From Gorsachius magnificus (lineage: Eukaryota > Chordata > Aves > Pelecaniformes > Ardeidae), in contig CM067084.1 of NCBI GenBank assembly GCA_034008185.1, forward strand, positions 4,111,385-4,175,384: DNA of 64,000 bases, written 5' to 3'. Positions 52,301 through 64,000 of the stretch are shown here, piece by piece. The translations under genes and the position numbers were made by a program. How positions within the stretch are numbered: position 1 is the stretch's first letter; every line of letters begins with the position of its first letter. The notes under the pieces are model-generated. The model worked only from the letters and a program-made list of their open reading frames with translations, had not been told where the DNA came from and did not search any database.

Positions 52301-55300
52301 AGGATGGGTGTAGCCAAAGCCAAGGTGCTGGAGCGTGCATGGTGTGTGTGCAGAGCCCCTGCTGTGCTGTCACGGTGCTCAGCTGAGTGCAGGCTGCAGC
52401 GACAGTATCTTAGCTGTGCATCTTGTGTCTCACCTGTGAAGGGAACTGGCCTTACTGGGGGGTATCCTTACTGCTTGGCACAGATCAGAAACCAGCAGGC
52501 TCTGATTATGCAGTTAACTTGTGTGGTGGGCATGACTTTTAGCTGCTGCTGAGCTCTATAGCAGTTACAGCTGCAGTGCATGGTGCCCAGCTGTGGTGTG
52601 CAAACTGCAAATATGTCTCCGGGTTGCAGCCTTGCCCAGACTCCTCGGGAAGCCTTCGCCAGGCTCTGATCCTTCTTTTTGCTCTCCTCTCAGGCAGTGC
52701 CCTGATGTCAGGCTGTGCTTGGCGCAGTGTCCCTCAACGTGGTTGCAGTGATCAGCGTGCCCAGGAGCAGGAGCCAAGAGCCGCCGAGGGGAGCAGCAGG
52801 TCCTTTGGAGGTGACCGCTCTGCCTGGCTCCCTGCGGCACCTTGCGGCACGGCACGGGCGGCTGGGAGCTTTCTCCTTGGCGTCGCAGGGTTACTCTTGC
52901 CCTTTGCAGAGAAGGCATTGTGTCAGCGACTGAAATCCCCCAATGATGGCAGGCTTCCTCCCTCCTCCTCTTCTGATCCCTGCTCTGTGGGTGGGTGAAG
53001 CTGAGCGTAACCTGTACCTCATCCCAGCGGAAGGGCTGATCGTTGCTCTGCAAAGCTCAGCGTAGGCAATAAGACACCGCATGGTTAGAAATCGTCTGTA
53101 GTAGCTAGCGTGCTATTTCTGCTGGTTAAAGTGCATGGATTTAGAAGGTTGTTCTTGCATAAGTAGTGTGTTCTGTGAAAGGCAAGGGGATGGTTAATGT
53201 GGTGGCTGTACCCATTACCCATGGTGAATACAGCCCTACATGAAAATGGGAAAGAGTCCAGGGTTTGTAGAGTTAACTCCAAAGAGTGTATTTTGAATTC
53301 CACAGAGGACAGTGCGAGCAGAATTGACCTTAAAAGATCAAAAGCTAGAGAGAGACTAAATATCAAGACTTTAAGGTCACTGCTGACTTAAACTATGAAG
53401 TGTGTGATGTTAGCTGGTGGTATTTGACAGGTAACTGGCAGCAGCCTTTAGGAAAGTACAAGGCTCCTCTGCCTTGTTCGTGTTGCACTTCTCCAGAGGG
53501 ATCTTGTGCAGCTGAATGAAGCTGAGTTTTTCAAGTAACGCACATTTTAAGAAACTATTGGGAAACCTCTCTGTGGCATTTATATCTTGTGACTAGGCTG
53601 GGCATTAATCAGCCTGATAAGAGATGTCCTTGAATCAGGGTAGGAACCCGACGGGTGCTGGAAGCAGCTGCCCTGGGAAGTACCTGGTCGCTGGTGAGGA
53701 GGGGACAGGGGGCACTGGAAATGCCCAGGCATCTTGGTTGCAAGAAAAGCAGCTGAACAGCGTTTCACAAGGATGCCTTTCCATCAACTTGTCGGTGATG
53801 TAGGGGTGTGTGGACGTAGCTTGGATCCTGCAGTGTGGATACAGTTGTACTTGAGCTAATCTGTGTCGGTGCTCACAAAAAAATCACAACTTAAATTAAC
53901 ACATACCCTGTAGTTTGTAGGTTGAGCCACTGCTTTTTCCCATCTGCATAGTTCTTAAACTTTAAGAACTACTTTTGTGTAACACTACGCTTTTTTCAGT
54001 GCAGATCTTGAGGTGGTGCTTTGGCCTGAATGCCATTTCTTGTTGAAAAGAAACAAATGACAGTTCTTTTTTTTTATTCTTCCATACCTGAGTAAACTCA
54101 ATGTATGCTCCAAAGGAGGGTGTTGACATTTTGGAAGGAGCTGTCCATTGAGCCATAGCTGTCAACAAACACTAATTACAGTAACTTACTCCTCCCTGGA
54201 GATCTCTCATCTAATCTTGTTATTATATAGATCTAGAGATGTAACAAATTAGTGGCTTTGAAATATCTTCACTAAACAGTGTGTTTTCTCTTTCCTGAGT
54301 CTTGCTGACAGTTGCATGTTTACTAGGCACGTGTTAGCTGATACTGGTGTTTATCTTAAAACATCTTTATTCTTCCACCTAATTTTAATTCCTTAGATTT
54401 TTCTCCCTCATTCAAATTCAAGGACGCAGTCTATAAGCTCTTGCAGACTGTAGCAGTAGATTTTTGCATGTGGCATCACACCATCATTTCATTATTTTTT
54501 TTTTTACAGTCTGGGGAATAGTTCTTGGGGAGCTACTTTTGACGGTAAATTTCTGGTGATGTGCAGCAGTTCTAGAGCTGTTACAAAATGCAGGGGATTG
54601 TCAGCTGGGGGGGCAAAAAGCCTTTTAAGGATGATAGAGATTAAGGGGTGCTGTGTAAATTCTGTGCTGAACCATATGGTCATGTATTTTGGCCCTGAAA
54701 TACATTTCCACATAAAGCTTCTCCCACTACCCCAACAACTGATCTCTTGCCGCACAAGTAAGTGTTGCCTCAGCTCTTCAGGTACCCAAAGTCATAAACC
54801 TGCCATGGTCTGGGGTCTTGGATGCTCCAGTGTGGCTAGGTTGATGAACCACGTCTGTTCCTGCGATGCTGCTGCACTTTAAATTCGGGGAGATGTGTGA
54901 CTTGGCATCTACCTGCGCGGTATAAGATGGAGGGAAAAGGATTTAGGGCTGATTTGGAAGTTGGTGAAGCCTCTCCAGTAGAACTTGGTCAGGAAGGCAG
55001 GTCCTCCATGCACTCGTGCCAAATGCAAGCTGGCATCCAGTGGTGTGGCAAATGAACACCAAACCTCTTCAGTAAGCCTGTGCTGTCCATCAAAAAGCAG
55101 GTTTACTTGGTTCAGGGGTAATAGTATGAGGTGGTTATTGCTTCAGTTCAAATGATTTTGTGTATTGGGAATAGAGACCGCAAAGTTCAGATCTTGGATG
55201 TTGCATAGGTCAAATTCTGAAAGTTAAAAGCAACAGAAGTTATTTTACTGTATTTATTAAAAAAAATCAAATGGGGTCTATACAATTTACAAAAAAATAA

Positions 55301-56280
55301 ACAGGTTTATACAAGCTAGTATTATGAACCGGTTTTCTGGCTTTAAATTTTCTAATTCGTCACTTTCATATTGGACAGATCAGATTTATTCACTTTGTGA
55401 ATGTGCAGTGCTTTAACTGTGAGTGTCACTTTCAGTTTTTTAACTGACATGTATGTAGGATAAATAATGAGCTAGTGGTTTTTTCCATGGGCTACTTAAG
55501 TATACTGTAAGATAATTTCTAGCATTATATGGAGAAACAGAAGATAGGAACTTATTTCTAAAGGATTCATTTTCCTGTAGTATTTGGAATGTGCTTGAGT
55601 TTGAACACTATGTTGTATGATTTGGGGAATTGATGTGTACAAAGCTGACATTTAAGAGCAGCAAACTTAGTTATTGATATTATTGACTTTGAAAAAAATA
55701 GTCTTTACAGATGACCCTGAAGTTGTCTTTTGTATCCTGACAGTAAACTGCTTGTAGGTCAAAACAGCTCCTTGAACAGAAGTTTTATTAACAAGGTTGC
55801 CCTAATGCTTTTATTTTTTGTTTGGTGTTTAAAACTTCTGAGTAGAATTAATTCTTAATGCAGCAACACACCTCTGTAATTGAGTATTAACCTCCACCTG
55901 CTGTTTTGCTGCTGGTGGTAGCTCTGAGTCTCCTGGAGTTTTCCCAGGCTGTGTGCATCCTACCTGGAAGGTGAAAATGGGGAATTGCTCAGCGAGTGCT
56001 GCTGTGGTGCTTGGTCTCTTTTGATGCTTTTTGTAGGAAGGTGGCGGGGGGGATGACACCACATGTGTAGATGGGGCCCTCCTTAGAGTTTGATGCAATT
56101 CTGGCCACCCCAACCAAGTGGAGGAGCAGAAGAAGAGATTAGGGAGGTCTTGTTGAAAGATGTGAGATGTTACCACTTAAGTGCAGGCTCAAGAAGCCAG
56201 CTGATCTTAAGCTTCTTAAAGAAGGGGTGATGATTGATGGCCTATTGAAAATACATGAATATTATATAAAAATATAGGTC

Positions 56281-56336
56281 TATTATGTACACGCATATAT
56301 GTGCACATACATGTGTGCTTGTATATATATTGATAA
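56281..56336. repeat. Alternating purine-pyrimidine tract (TA/TG/CA)
   Basis: A stretch dominated by ta, tg and ca steps (for example gtgcacatacatgtgtgc, then gtatatatat). It is a degenerate microsatellite with Z-DNA-like character. Confidence 0.55.
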
Positions 56337-59300
56337 ACATTAAAAAAAGAGAGAAGGGAGGAGGTAAGCTCCAGGGAGAAAGAAAAGCTCTTTAATCTGA
56401 AGAGGGAGTGAAGAAGAACTTGCCATTATTAAATCAAAGCTGCAGGTTAGAGTTCTATCTCCTGCCACCCACAGAGCATAGGTGTTGTGCTGGAACAAGG
56501 GAACACCAATTTTCCCCCCTAAATTGGTTTCTAATGTGGATTTATGGATGGGGCTGTATGTCACTGTCTGTAATGCAGAGGTCTGGATTTAAAGTTCAGC
56601 TTCTCTTCAATTTTCTTCTGAGTGTATTTGCTGCAATTTAACTTGACCTGATCTTCTATAGAAGGAATAAGGAAAAACAGTCTCCGTGCTTTAACAGTTA
56701 AAAGACAGTTTTCTTGTACAGCTTTTCTACTACCTATGCAGCCACTGAAACTGTAGGAGGATTGGCAAAACCTTGGTTTGGATTTATGTTTAATAATCAA
56801 ACTTTTCTGTGCTTGCAAGTTATACAACAGGGCCTAGGAAAGTGATATTTTTTTTTGGTATTTTCTTAACAGAAGATTGTCTTTGGGGTAAGGTCAACAA
56901 GGCTTTTAAATTGAATCCTGGATCTGAGGATGGCTCTGCTGCACTTGCTACTTATGCAGTGATTTTAATAGCCTCCCTTGAAGGGCAAACTTATTTTTGA
57001 CAGCCTTCCACCCCTTTGAAAGGCAAGGTTGCTTTCCCAGGGTGCTTGCCAAAGGTCCGGTGAGTAATGGATTTTTGATGGAGAGCATTGCATCAGGAAG
57101 GTACTTGCGCAGCAGTTTTCTGGTTGACCTCTAGTTTTAGGTAGACCGTGTTCTCGGAGGCTTCATTGGATACGCCTGTAACTCTAGAGAAGGCTGAGAT
57201 ACGGGAGAAAAAGACCAAGGCTTGCGGTACTGTATTTCTTGCCTGCGTGCTTGAGTCTGCATTTCATTCCTCTTTAAAGTTAAATGGACTTGCAACATTC
57301 TGTCAGTACTGGATGTTAAATGGGAAAAGGCAGTAGAGGTCAGGGATGAAAAAAGGCAGCATTTTAGTAATTGAAAAGCTTCATAAGGCTTTAAAGACAT
57401 TTTTTCCCCCAATGCATTTTGATAAGCCAAGTATACAGTGTATATATATACCATATAATTAGTGATAAACACGAAAGGAAAAAAACTTGTATTTCAACAG
57501 ACCTGAATCTGTCTGATATTATTGAAGAAGCACTTTATCAACAGCGTTTAGATTAATGTGTGATGACAGTGCACTTAGTGCTTGAGGTCCTAATAGAAAA
57601 GAGTTAGGATCTTACAGTTTGTTTCCCAACTGAGACTTGGTGTGACTTTAACAAGCAAGAAAACACAGCAATTTAGTCTAATGCTGTAATCTGAATGTGC
57701 TTTTTTAACGTCTGCAAAGTATTGCTTTCGGAATTATCTTACTCTATGCTAATATGAACTACAAAATGTGAAAAAATAATGTGAATATTAACTGCATGGA
57801 AAAATAACCTTCAGAGGGCAGCGTAGGTGCTGGCTGATGTGGAGGTGTTTGGCTGAGCCAGCAGAAGGCAGTGGATGTGTTGAGTCAGGGAGGTGTGAGC
57901 CATCCTCAGCTCAGTGCAGCCTGCTGTGGTGTTCTGTGTCCTTTGCTCCTTAGAGCAAATAATACAAAAAACCCCTATTTTTGGTTGTAAACTGATCTAC
58001 AAATTCAAGGCAAGGAAATACAACCGGCATACTCTGCCTAAAGTGATGGCATTTCTCTGGGTTTGCTGTATACTGGCATGTTACTTTATCACTTTCAGAT
58101 TGTGATAGGACCCTGGGTGTTCAGGGAGAGTAAAAGTAATATAGTGGCATCTATATGACCTTTAACTGCCTGTGCTGAAATGTTAGGGTTTTCAGTAAAA
58201 TTTGCGATGAGGTGAAAAGTGTATTAATATAGTATTTAACTATTTCCCATGAGAAGTCCTATTTAGAAGATGCCAGAAAAGTTCGGATGCTAATAAAAAT
58301 GGTCTGTGTACCTTTCTGTTTATTTATCAGTGAGTATCTCCTTTCTAAAGAGCACTTCATGTGGCTGCTTATTTATTTATTTAGAAATAGATCTGGTTTT
58401 GTCTAGGCTGAGCAGGGTTTTCTAACAGCAGTTGCATAGCATGCCTGTGCTCTCCATTGGGGAATGGTGGGTTGCAACCATATTCAAAGAACAGACATTT
58501 GTGCTATTACACATCTGAATCGAGCAGCTGAACAGGGGAAGCTTCGGATATTAAACCCGGTTATGTTTGTATTTGTGTACTTTGTTTATCTGCAACAAAG
58601 CTCAGTATTAGGCACCACTGGTTACTGCCAGCTGGGTCCTCACTCTATAGTCACAGCTGTGCATTTAGCATCTAAGCCTGCTAAGAATAGCTAATTAGAA
58701 AATCAAACAGAACAAAGCTCACATAGTAGGGTTGGCACAATAGCATTCCTGTCTGAGAATGGTAAAAAGATTTATTTTTTATTTCTCCCCCCTTGCGCCC
58801 TATAGTACAGCATATATCAGTAAGCGCTTATTCTCTCTATGCCAGCACAGGGAGAGCCTCAGTAAAAGGTCGGTAGATACTCAAAACCCTTCAATCTTCA
58901 GTAATGTAGCGTCACACAAGAAATTGTTACTCGCAGGCAACTGAACCTGGGAAAGAGAACAAGGCAAGGTCGTAGTGCGTGCTTCTGTGCGAAGCTCAGT
59001 CTGCAATAAATATTACCCATGCTGAAAAAGGAGAAGCCTGCTTAGGCAGCTTTTGAACGGTGTAGATGACAAACTCAAGGCAGCATTTTAGAAGCAAGCA
59101 TGCGACTTCTGAGAGGGGTGAGATGGCCCCAAGGCCAATCCCCTACTGTGTGAGAGCTCCCTGCCCAGGCAAGGAAGGCAATAGTCGCTGTCTGACCGCC
59201 TTGGCTTGATCTGTACGAGTGCCCTGCCTCTGAGACCTGTAAGTGTGTCTAATAATAATTTATTAAGAGGGTTTAGAAGGCACATCTGATGTGGAATATG

Positions 59301-62300
59301 GTCGAAGACAAATCGGTACCTCCTCTGGGACTCGGTGTGCCAGGATCAGTCAGTCAACACAAGTGAAGATAGAGATTTGAATGAACAGGTAGGGAGCTTC
59401 AAAAGAAAGCTTATTTCAGTCTCTTACTCTCCTACTATTTTGCCCAAAGAACGTGCATTTGCACAGAAGTTAACATGAAAACAGGCAGAGGCCTGACAGG
59501 GTTTGGCACAGTGTTGTAACTGGGGCTCCCTGAAGCGTTTCATACTTGGCATACATTGATTATTTTTTTAAAATCACCTTAGTGAAGATGGTAATTTAGT
59601 TAATGTATGCATTAGATGATATTTTGTTGGGCATGTATATAAAGCCATGATGGGATGAAACCCAAAATTGGGTTATAAAATGTAGTTAACAGTTCAGTTC
59701 AGAAACTGAACTGTAGTAGATTTGACAGTTTTTGTCTTCAATGTGGGCTGACCTCATCCGAGGTCGTACTGTGCCTGGTGAGGAGATGGGAGTGGGTAAG
59801 GTAGAGGTATGGTGCGTGTAGCTGTAGGTGCTCCCATCTATCCTTTGGATGAGCCTCTCTGCTGACTGAGATGGCCCGGAGAAAGCAGCCTCCCTCAAGT
59901 CACTTCTGTGAATACCTCTTCAATCCCAGACTTTTCAGCTGTGTTTGTCTTATTTTCTGGAAAACACAGGTGCCTACCAGGATATCCAGGTTAACACTTG
60001 ATTAATGTCAGCTTGTTTTCAGTGTGACCTTACAAGGAATACTAATTTTAATTTTTTTTTTAAAATTCTATTGAAAATTTTGTGTAAGTTCATCAAGGTT
60101 TGGGAGTTATGGTTGTTTGAGGTTTGATGCCTAGTTTGGAAGGGGAAAGCCAGGTCTCTAAGCTTCTGGTCAGTTTGTCAAGTTTGCAGGGCAGCCTCAG
60201 CAAAGCAAATGTTGTCTGCTGGCTATGCTAGGACTCCCAAGTAATTGAGGTAGGGATTCTTCTTTCTACACAACAAAACCTGGAAATACAGATATTTGGA
60301 GGAAAAAATAGCTATCGGGTGCTCAGTTACAGTCACTGAAAGAACTGTTTAAAGAAGGGCTCTTCATTGTGATGTATATGTAAAGTTTGAGTTAACTGTG
60401 AAAGTCAATGGTGTTCCCTTCTCACTTCTGTGGTCAGTTGAAGAGTTTGAGGAAGGCTTAGTAAAGCAGATCACATGTAATACCCCCCTGACCTTTACTG
60501 TAGGTTTAGACCTCAAAAGTTGTAATTTCAATATTAAGTGTCCTTTCCTTATGCTAAAAAAAAAATATGCACTGAATTCAGAGTGAACCTGAACATCGCT
60601 TACACTGGGCAAAAGGAGGTTGCGTTCCTGCTGCAAGCAAGGAGCTGCCTGAACAGGGAATGCTGCTTTTAATGAAGGCAGCTCTAATGACTTGTCCTGA
60701 CTCACTGTGTTTCTGTACGGTGCGTAACGAGACCGGGAAGACAGAATGTGCTGGAGGTCAAAAGTGTAAGTGGATTTAAGACAAGGGGCTAAAATCGTAG
60801 GAGACAAGCCTACATGTCTGTGAAGTGTTTTAGTGTAGAGTTGGGGTGGTGGTTTCATTGAGACTGGTACTTGGGGTGTTAGGGCTAGTAAGGCCTTGAT
60901 GGATGGAAGGGTAGGAAGGTAACTAAAGGCTATAGTGGCTAGATATGCTGAAATTTGTAGGCAAACAAAATTGCTCTTTGGCATCGGCCTGTTCTCTTCT
61001 ATGGATTCGGTTTTTGTGAGAATTGCTCAGAGCTTGTATCTTGCACTGCTTGTCCTGCATCCCAGTTGCTGTGATGTGCTTCCTAAAGATAACACTAGGC
61101 ATGCATATGCATGGATTAAGTGGCATACACAGCCATAGTAATAATGCTGATGAGATACTTAGTCTCCTTCATGTGCCCAGATAATAGCCTGCTTTTTATC
61201 TACTGTGAGTATCACTTCTGTACCTTGTATTGCCACATAAAGAGCAGCTGAAGTACAAGAAAATACTGAGCCTTTGTGCCATGGCCTGGCTCACTGTACC
61301 AGGATGTTCAGGTCTGTCTTGCAACGCGGAGAACTATGAATGCCCCTCTCTTGGATTTGGTTTCACTGGATCTTCAGTTTAGAAAGCCTGTACTAAAAAG
61401 CTGTCAGGAGAAATAAGTTAAAAGAATCTGAGAGTAATTGACCCCTCCAGGTCATGAACTCAGGGAGCTCTATAAGGAGGCAGGGTAAGCCCCCCCCTTC
61501 TTCATTTCCTGATTTTTACCCAATTCTTGCATTTTCAGCAATGCCTAGTAATCCCATTTAATCAAGGCTGTGTCAGGCCAGGAATCGCACAGAAGTATGC
61601 AAGGAGAACCCTTGTCCTGACAAGTCTGTAGTTAACTTTCTGCAGCCTGTGCGCAGTACTGATCTCCAGCACCCCTCTGGGGAAGCAGCTTGGAGAGCGG
61701 CTGCAGGTCAGAAGGCAGGCAAGCAATTCCTCTTACCAGCACCATGTAAGTAAAAATAGGACAAATTTGTAGTGGGGTGATGGGGGGAAGAACTTGTCAG
61801 TTGATGTCAGAATACAACAAGCTGAGTTGAAACTCTTCTGCATCTTCTTGAGGTTGGCGTGGGACAGTTTTGACCCTGCTTATGCGAGGAATCAAAATCG
61901 TATTCTTTCTAATTTAGCATTCTAAAAGAAATCCTGAGGACAACTTCAAGGTCCTTTTGCTTCTGCTTTGGGTTGGCCAGGCATCATCCAACTCTGGTTT
62001 GGAAATCCATGTAGGCTGTTCTGTCTGAGCCAAGTCCTTCCTGTTGCACTTGTGTTAAAGGTTATGTACCAGTTGGGTCAGAGTTGATTTGCACCTGACC
62101 AACCCGGAGCATGGCAAACCTCATTTCACTTCTCTCTTCCTTGTGTGGACGTGTCTATAGGGGAAGCATGCTTGACTTCTGAAGCTAATTAAAATCTTCC
62201 CCTGCAAACTGCTGCTACTTGGATCCCAGTTTGAGAGCCTGTGCATGTGCATTTCTGTGCTGCCATGCTTAGGAAGTGGCTCAGGAGAGGGAGCATGCAG

Positions 62301-63246
62301 GTAATAAAGTTCAGTTTATACCAAATAAACCAGTTTGTATTCTGTTGATTTTTATTTTATGTAACCCCTTCTAATACAGCAAACAAATTCCATCTTTGTA
62401 GCCTGGTGGCAGGATCTTGTCTTGCCTGTCAAGATCTTAAGTTCCCCTTTGTACGTGTTATGTTCTACTGGAGCAGAGAGATTACCTTCAAAGGGAAGGG
62501 TTACAAAGGTTTAGCTATGAAATCATCTGTAATAACACCAAGCAGGTTGCTCTGCTATTGCACAACACTAAAATACAAAAGCCTGTTTGTAGGGTGACTC
62601 CAATTCCGCTGTACGTAGTGAAGGTCCTTTCTTATTTCCCCCACTCTATATAAAAATTTAATTACTTGAGCTATTTGTTATTATACATGGGGACTTTGGA
62701 ATGCTGTTTCAGAAATTCCATTATAAGGAAATATTTTATACTTCCAATCCAAGCACCCATGCCATGGAGCTATCATCAAGAAGGCACTTGAGAAAATTCC
62801 AGGTTTCTGCCCCTCCAGTAGGTCTCGGGGTGGGCGAGTGCCCTATGAAGACTAGAGCCTGTGAATGTTGGGCTTCTTCCAGTTGTTAGAAGAAAACCAC
62901 CTTGTAACAGGTGACTTCCAGCTCTTAAAATAGAACTTTATTGGATGTCCCAAATGGGCAGAGAGCTGTCTCTTATGGTATTGTACTCGATTGCTTTTCA
63001 AAATGGTTTGTCCTAGAGCCCACAAAAGACACTTTTCTATTTAGCTTTAAACAACAGATAGGAAGTAGTTCAAGATGTAATTAGTTGAACCACTAAGTAA
63101 AAGTGACTATAATATAATTACATTTGCAGCATGCCTTAGGTTCTTAAGTAAAACTCAAGGACAAACTGTAAATCACAAAACCACTCAAACTTTCATATCA
63201 GGAGTTCAGCTCGTAATGATTTCGCTTCAAGGCAGGTCACAGACAC

Positions 63247-63343
63247 TTCCCCTCCTTTCCCTTCTTTTCCCTCCCTCCACAGACATAGAAAAAGAAAAGA
63301 AGGAAAAGAAAGTGCACTGGAAAAGGATGAAGAAAAAAGAAAA
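63247..63343. repeat. Polypyrimidine tract followed by polypurine tract
   Basis: A C/T-only stretch (about 63247-63279) is followed by ccacag and then a nearly pure A/G stretch (about 63288-63343). The two halves are roughly complementary and could fold back. The junction also looks like a 3' splice site, but no exon of UGT8 follows it. Confidence 0.7.
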
Positions 63344-63794
63344 TGTGGATTGTAGAGAAAATGGAAAGCCCTTTTTCACTGCACAGTAGAGACCAGTGTA
63401 CAACCCCCAGTGTATTGTACAGGTCTTCGTTGCGCCTGCTGGTTTTTGTGGTAGCTTTTGGGGTTTTGTGCTTGGCTAAGATAGCACAGCATTACACTAT
63501 TACTGTCTTGCCCGCTGTTTATTGCCAGGACAAGAGGCACATTGTGAACAGGGCTCTTAATTTTCCTTTTACTCATTTCCGATTGCTGCACCGGTGTTGA
63601 GCAAGCTTATGCTTAAATTTGGCGGGACCAGGATTAAACCATATCCTGGGAAATACAAGTTGTTATTCAGCAGACTGACATATCTGTAGGTCAGTGGTTT
63701 AACTTTTTGGTTTCCACTGCTAACAGTTGCATTGGAAAAATAGAGTTTAAATCTACATTTCCAAAAGCAAAGGGTATGCTGAGGCTTTTGCCTC

Positions 63795-63819
63795 TTTTTT
63801 TTTTTTTTTCCCCCCCCCC
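63795..63819. repeat. T15 followed by C10 homopolymer
   Basis: Fifteen T and then ten C directly precede atcag, making a very strong pyrimidine tract. It resembles a splice acceptor, but the sequence after it is not UGT8 coding sequence. Confidence 0.8.
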
Positions 63820-64000
63820 ATCAGCTTTTCACTCCTGAAGCCAAATGACCTTGTTCTTGTGTCTGAGACTTGTTTAGCTGGCAGCTCTGCTGTGTCTCAT
63901 GCTAGGATGGTTTTTCCTCTGACCCTGCAGAACCCTGGTGGTGGTCGGTAGCGGTGTCTGCTGGCTTGCCTTGTCATTGGTGAACACAAACCCCGTTCCT

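Larger units (their letters stand above)
49342..64000 (+). other. UGT8: UGT8 intron following the first coding exon (5' part)
   Basis: This starts at the consensus donor GTAAGG and runs past the window end. I looked for the next UGT8 exon, which encodes the start of the UDP-binding half, and did not find it. No CR1 copy is evident in these 14.6 kb. Contents are T/G-rich intronic DNA, a GC-richer patch at about 52560-53060, and the low-complexity tracts listed near 56.3 and 63.3-63.8 kb. Open frames such as 52565-53053 minus (162 codons) and 60364-60984 minus (206 codons) are unrecognised. Confidence 0.8.

Noticed and set aside
52565..53053. 162-codon minus and 140-codon plus frames
   Set aside because: Both strands are open in the same GC-richer patch, no known family is recognised, and the patch sits inside the UGT8 intron.
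60364..60984. 206-codon open frame on the minus strand in the UGT8 intron
   Set aside because: It is the longest unexplained frame outside the island. It has no recognisable domain, repeat or homology, and a rough estimate makes one such frame in 64 kb only mildly unlikely by chance. A protein search against bird genomes would settle it.
63795..63840. Very strong pyrimidine tract plus atcag resembling a splice acceptor
   Set aside because: The following sequence is not UGT8 coding sequence. Homopolymer T/C runs are common in introns.
49342..64000. Search for the second coding exon of UGT8
   Set aside because: I looked for the start of the UDP-binding half and for the later UGT signature region by eye and found neither, so the next exon is presumed to lie beyond the window.

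Overview
This is a vertebrate nuclear genome window, almost certainly from a bird. The evidence is several CR1 non-LTR retrotransposon copies that end in the CR1 tail repeat (attctatg units), an ERVL-like solo LTR of avian type, and one exon that reads as an orthologue of vertebrate UGT8. I cannot name the species from the sequence.

Layout. Positions 1 to about 28.9 kb are non-coding upstream DNA with fragmentary CR1 copies in both orientations, one solo LTR (7429-7992) and a compact near-palindrome (6627-6670). From about 28.9 to 30.8 kb the composition changes: G- and C-homopolymer tracts lead into a CpG island of about 1.5 kb (29285-30815). A CR1 copy (31031-31826) lies just past it, followed by a short second GC-rich block (31850-32060). 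From there to 48517 is non-coding DNA that I interpret as UGT8 intron 1, carrying one more CR1 (45602-46404). The only protein-coding sequence I can support is the first coding exon of UGT8 (48520-49341, + strand, 274 codons, with clear splice sites). The rest, 49342-64000, is the 5' part of the next UGT8 intron, and I find none of the later exons in it.

How the parts fit. UGT8 makes galactosylceramide, the main glycolipid of myelin. The exon here encodes the signal peptide and the N-terminal acceptor-binding half. The UDP-galactose-binding half and the C-terminal membrane anchor must lie beyond position 64000. The CpG island about 18 kb upstream is the likely promoter with a non-coding first exon. 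Hand counts of base composition support this: the + strand is T- and G-rich from about 33 kb onward, as expected of a transcribed non-template strand, and this asymmetry is absent or slightly reversed before the island.

I found no exotic or undescribed system. The points worth a second look are the skew step at the island, the palindrome, the solo LTR, the start codon lying two bases after the splice acceptor, and the open reading frame that continues past the splice donor. Most long open frames in the window are chance products of the CpG island or lie inside CR1 copies.
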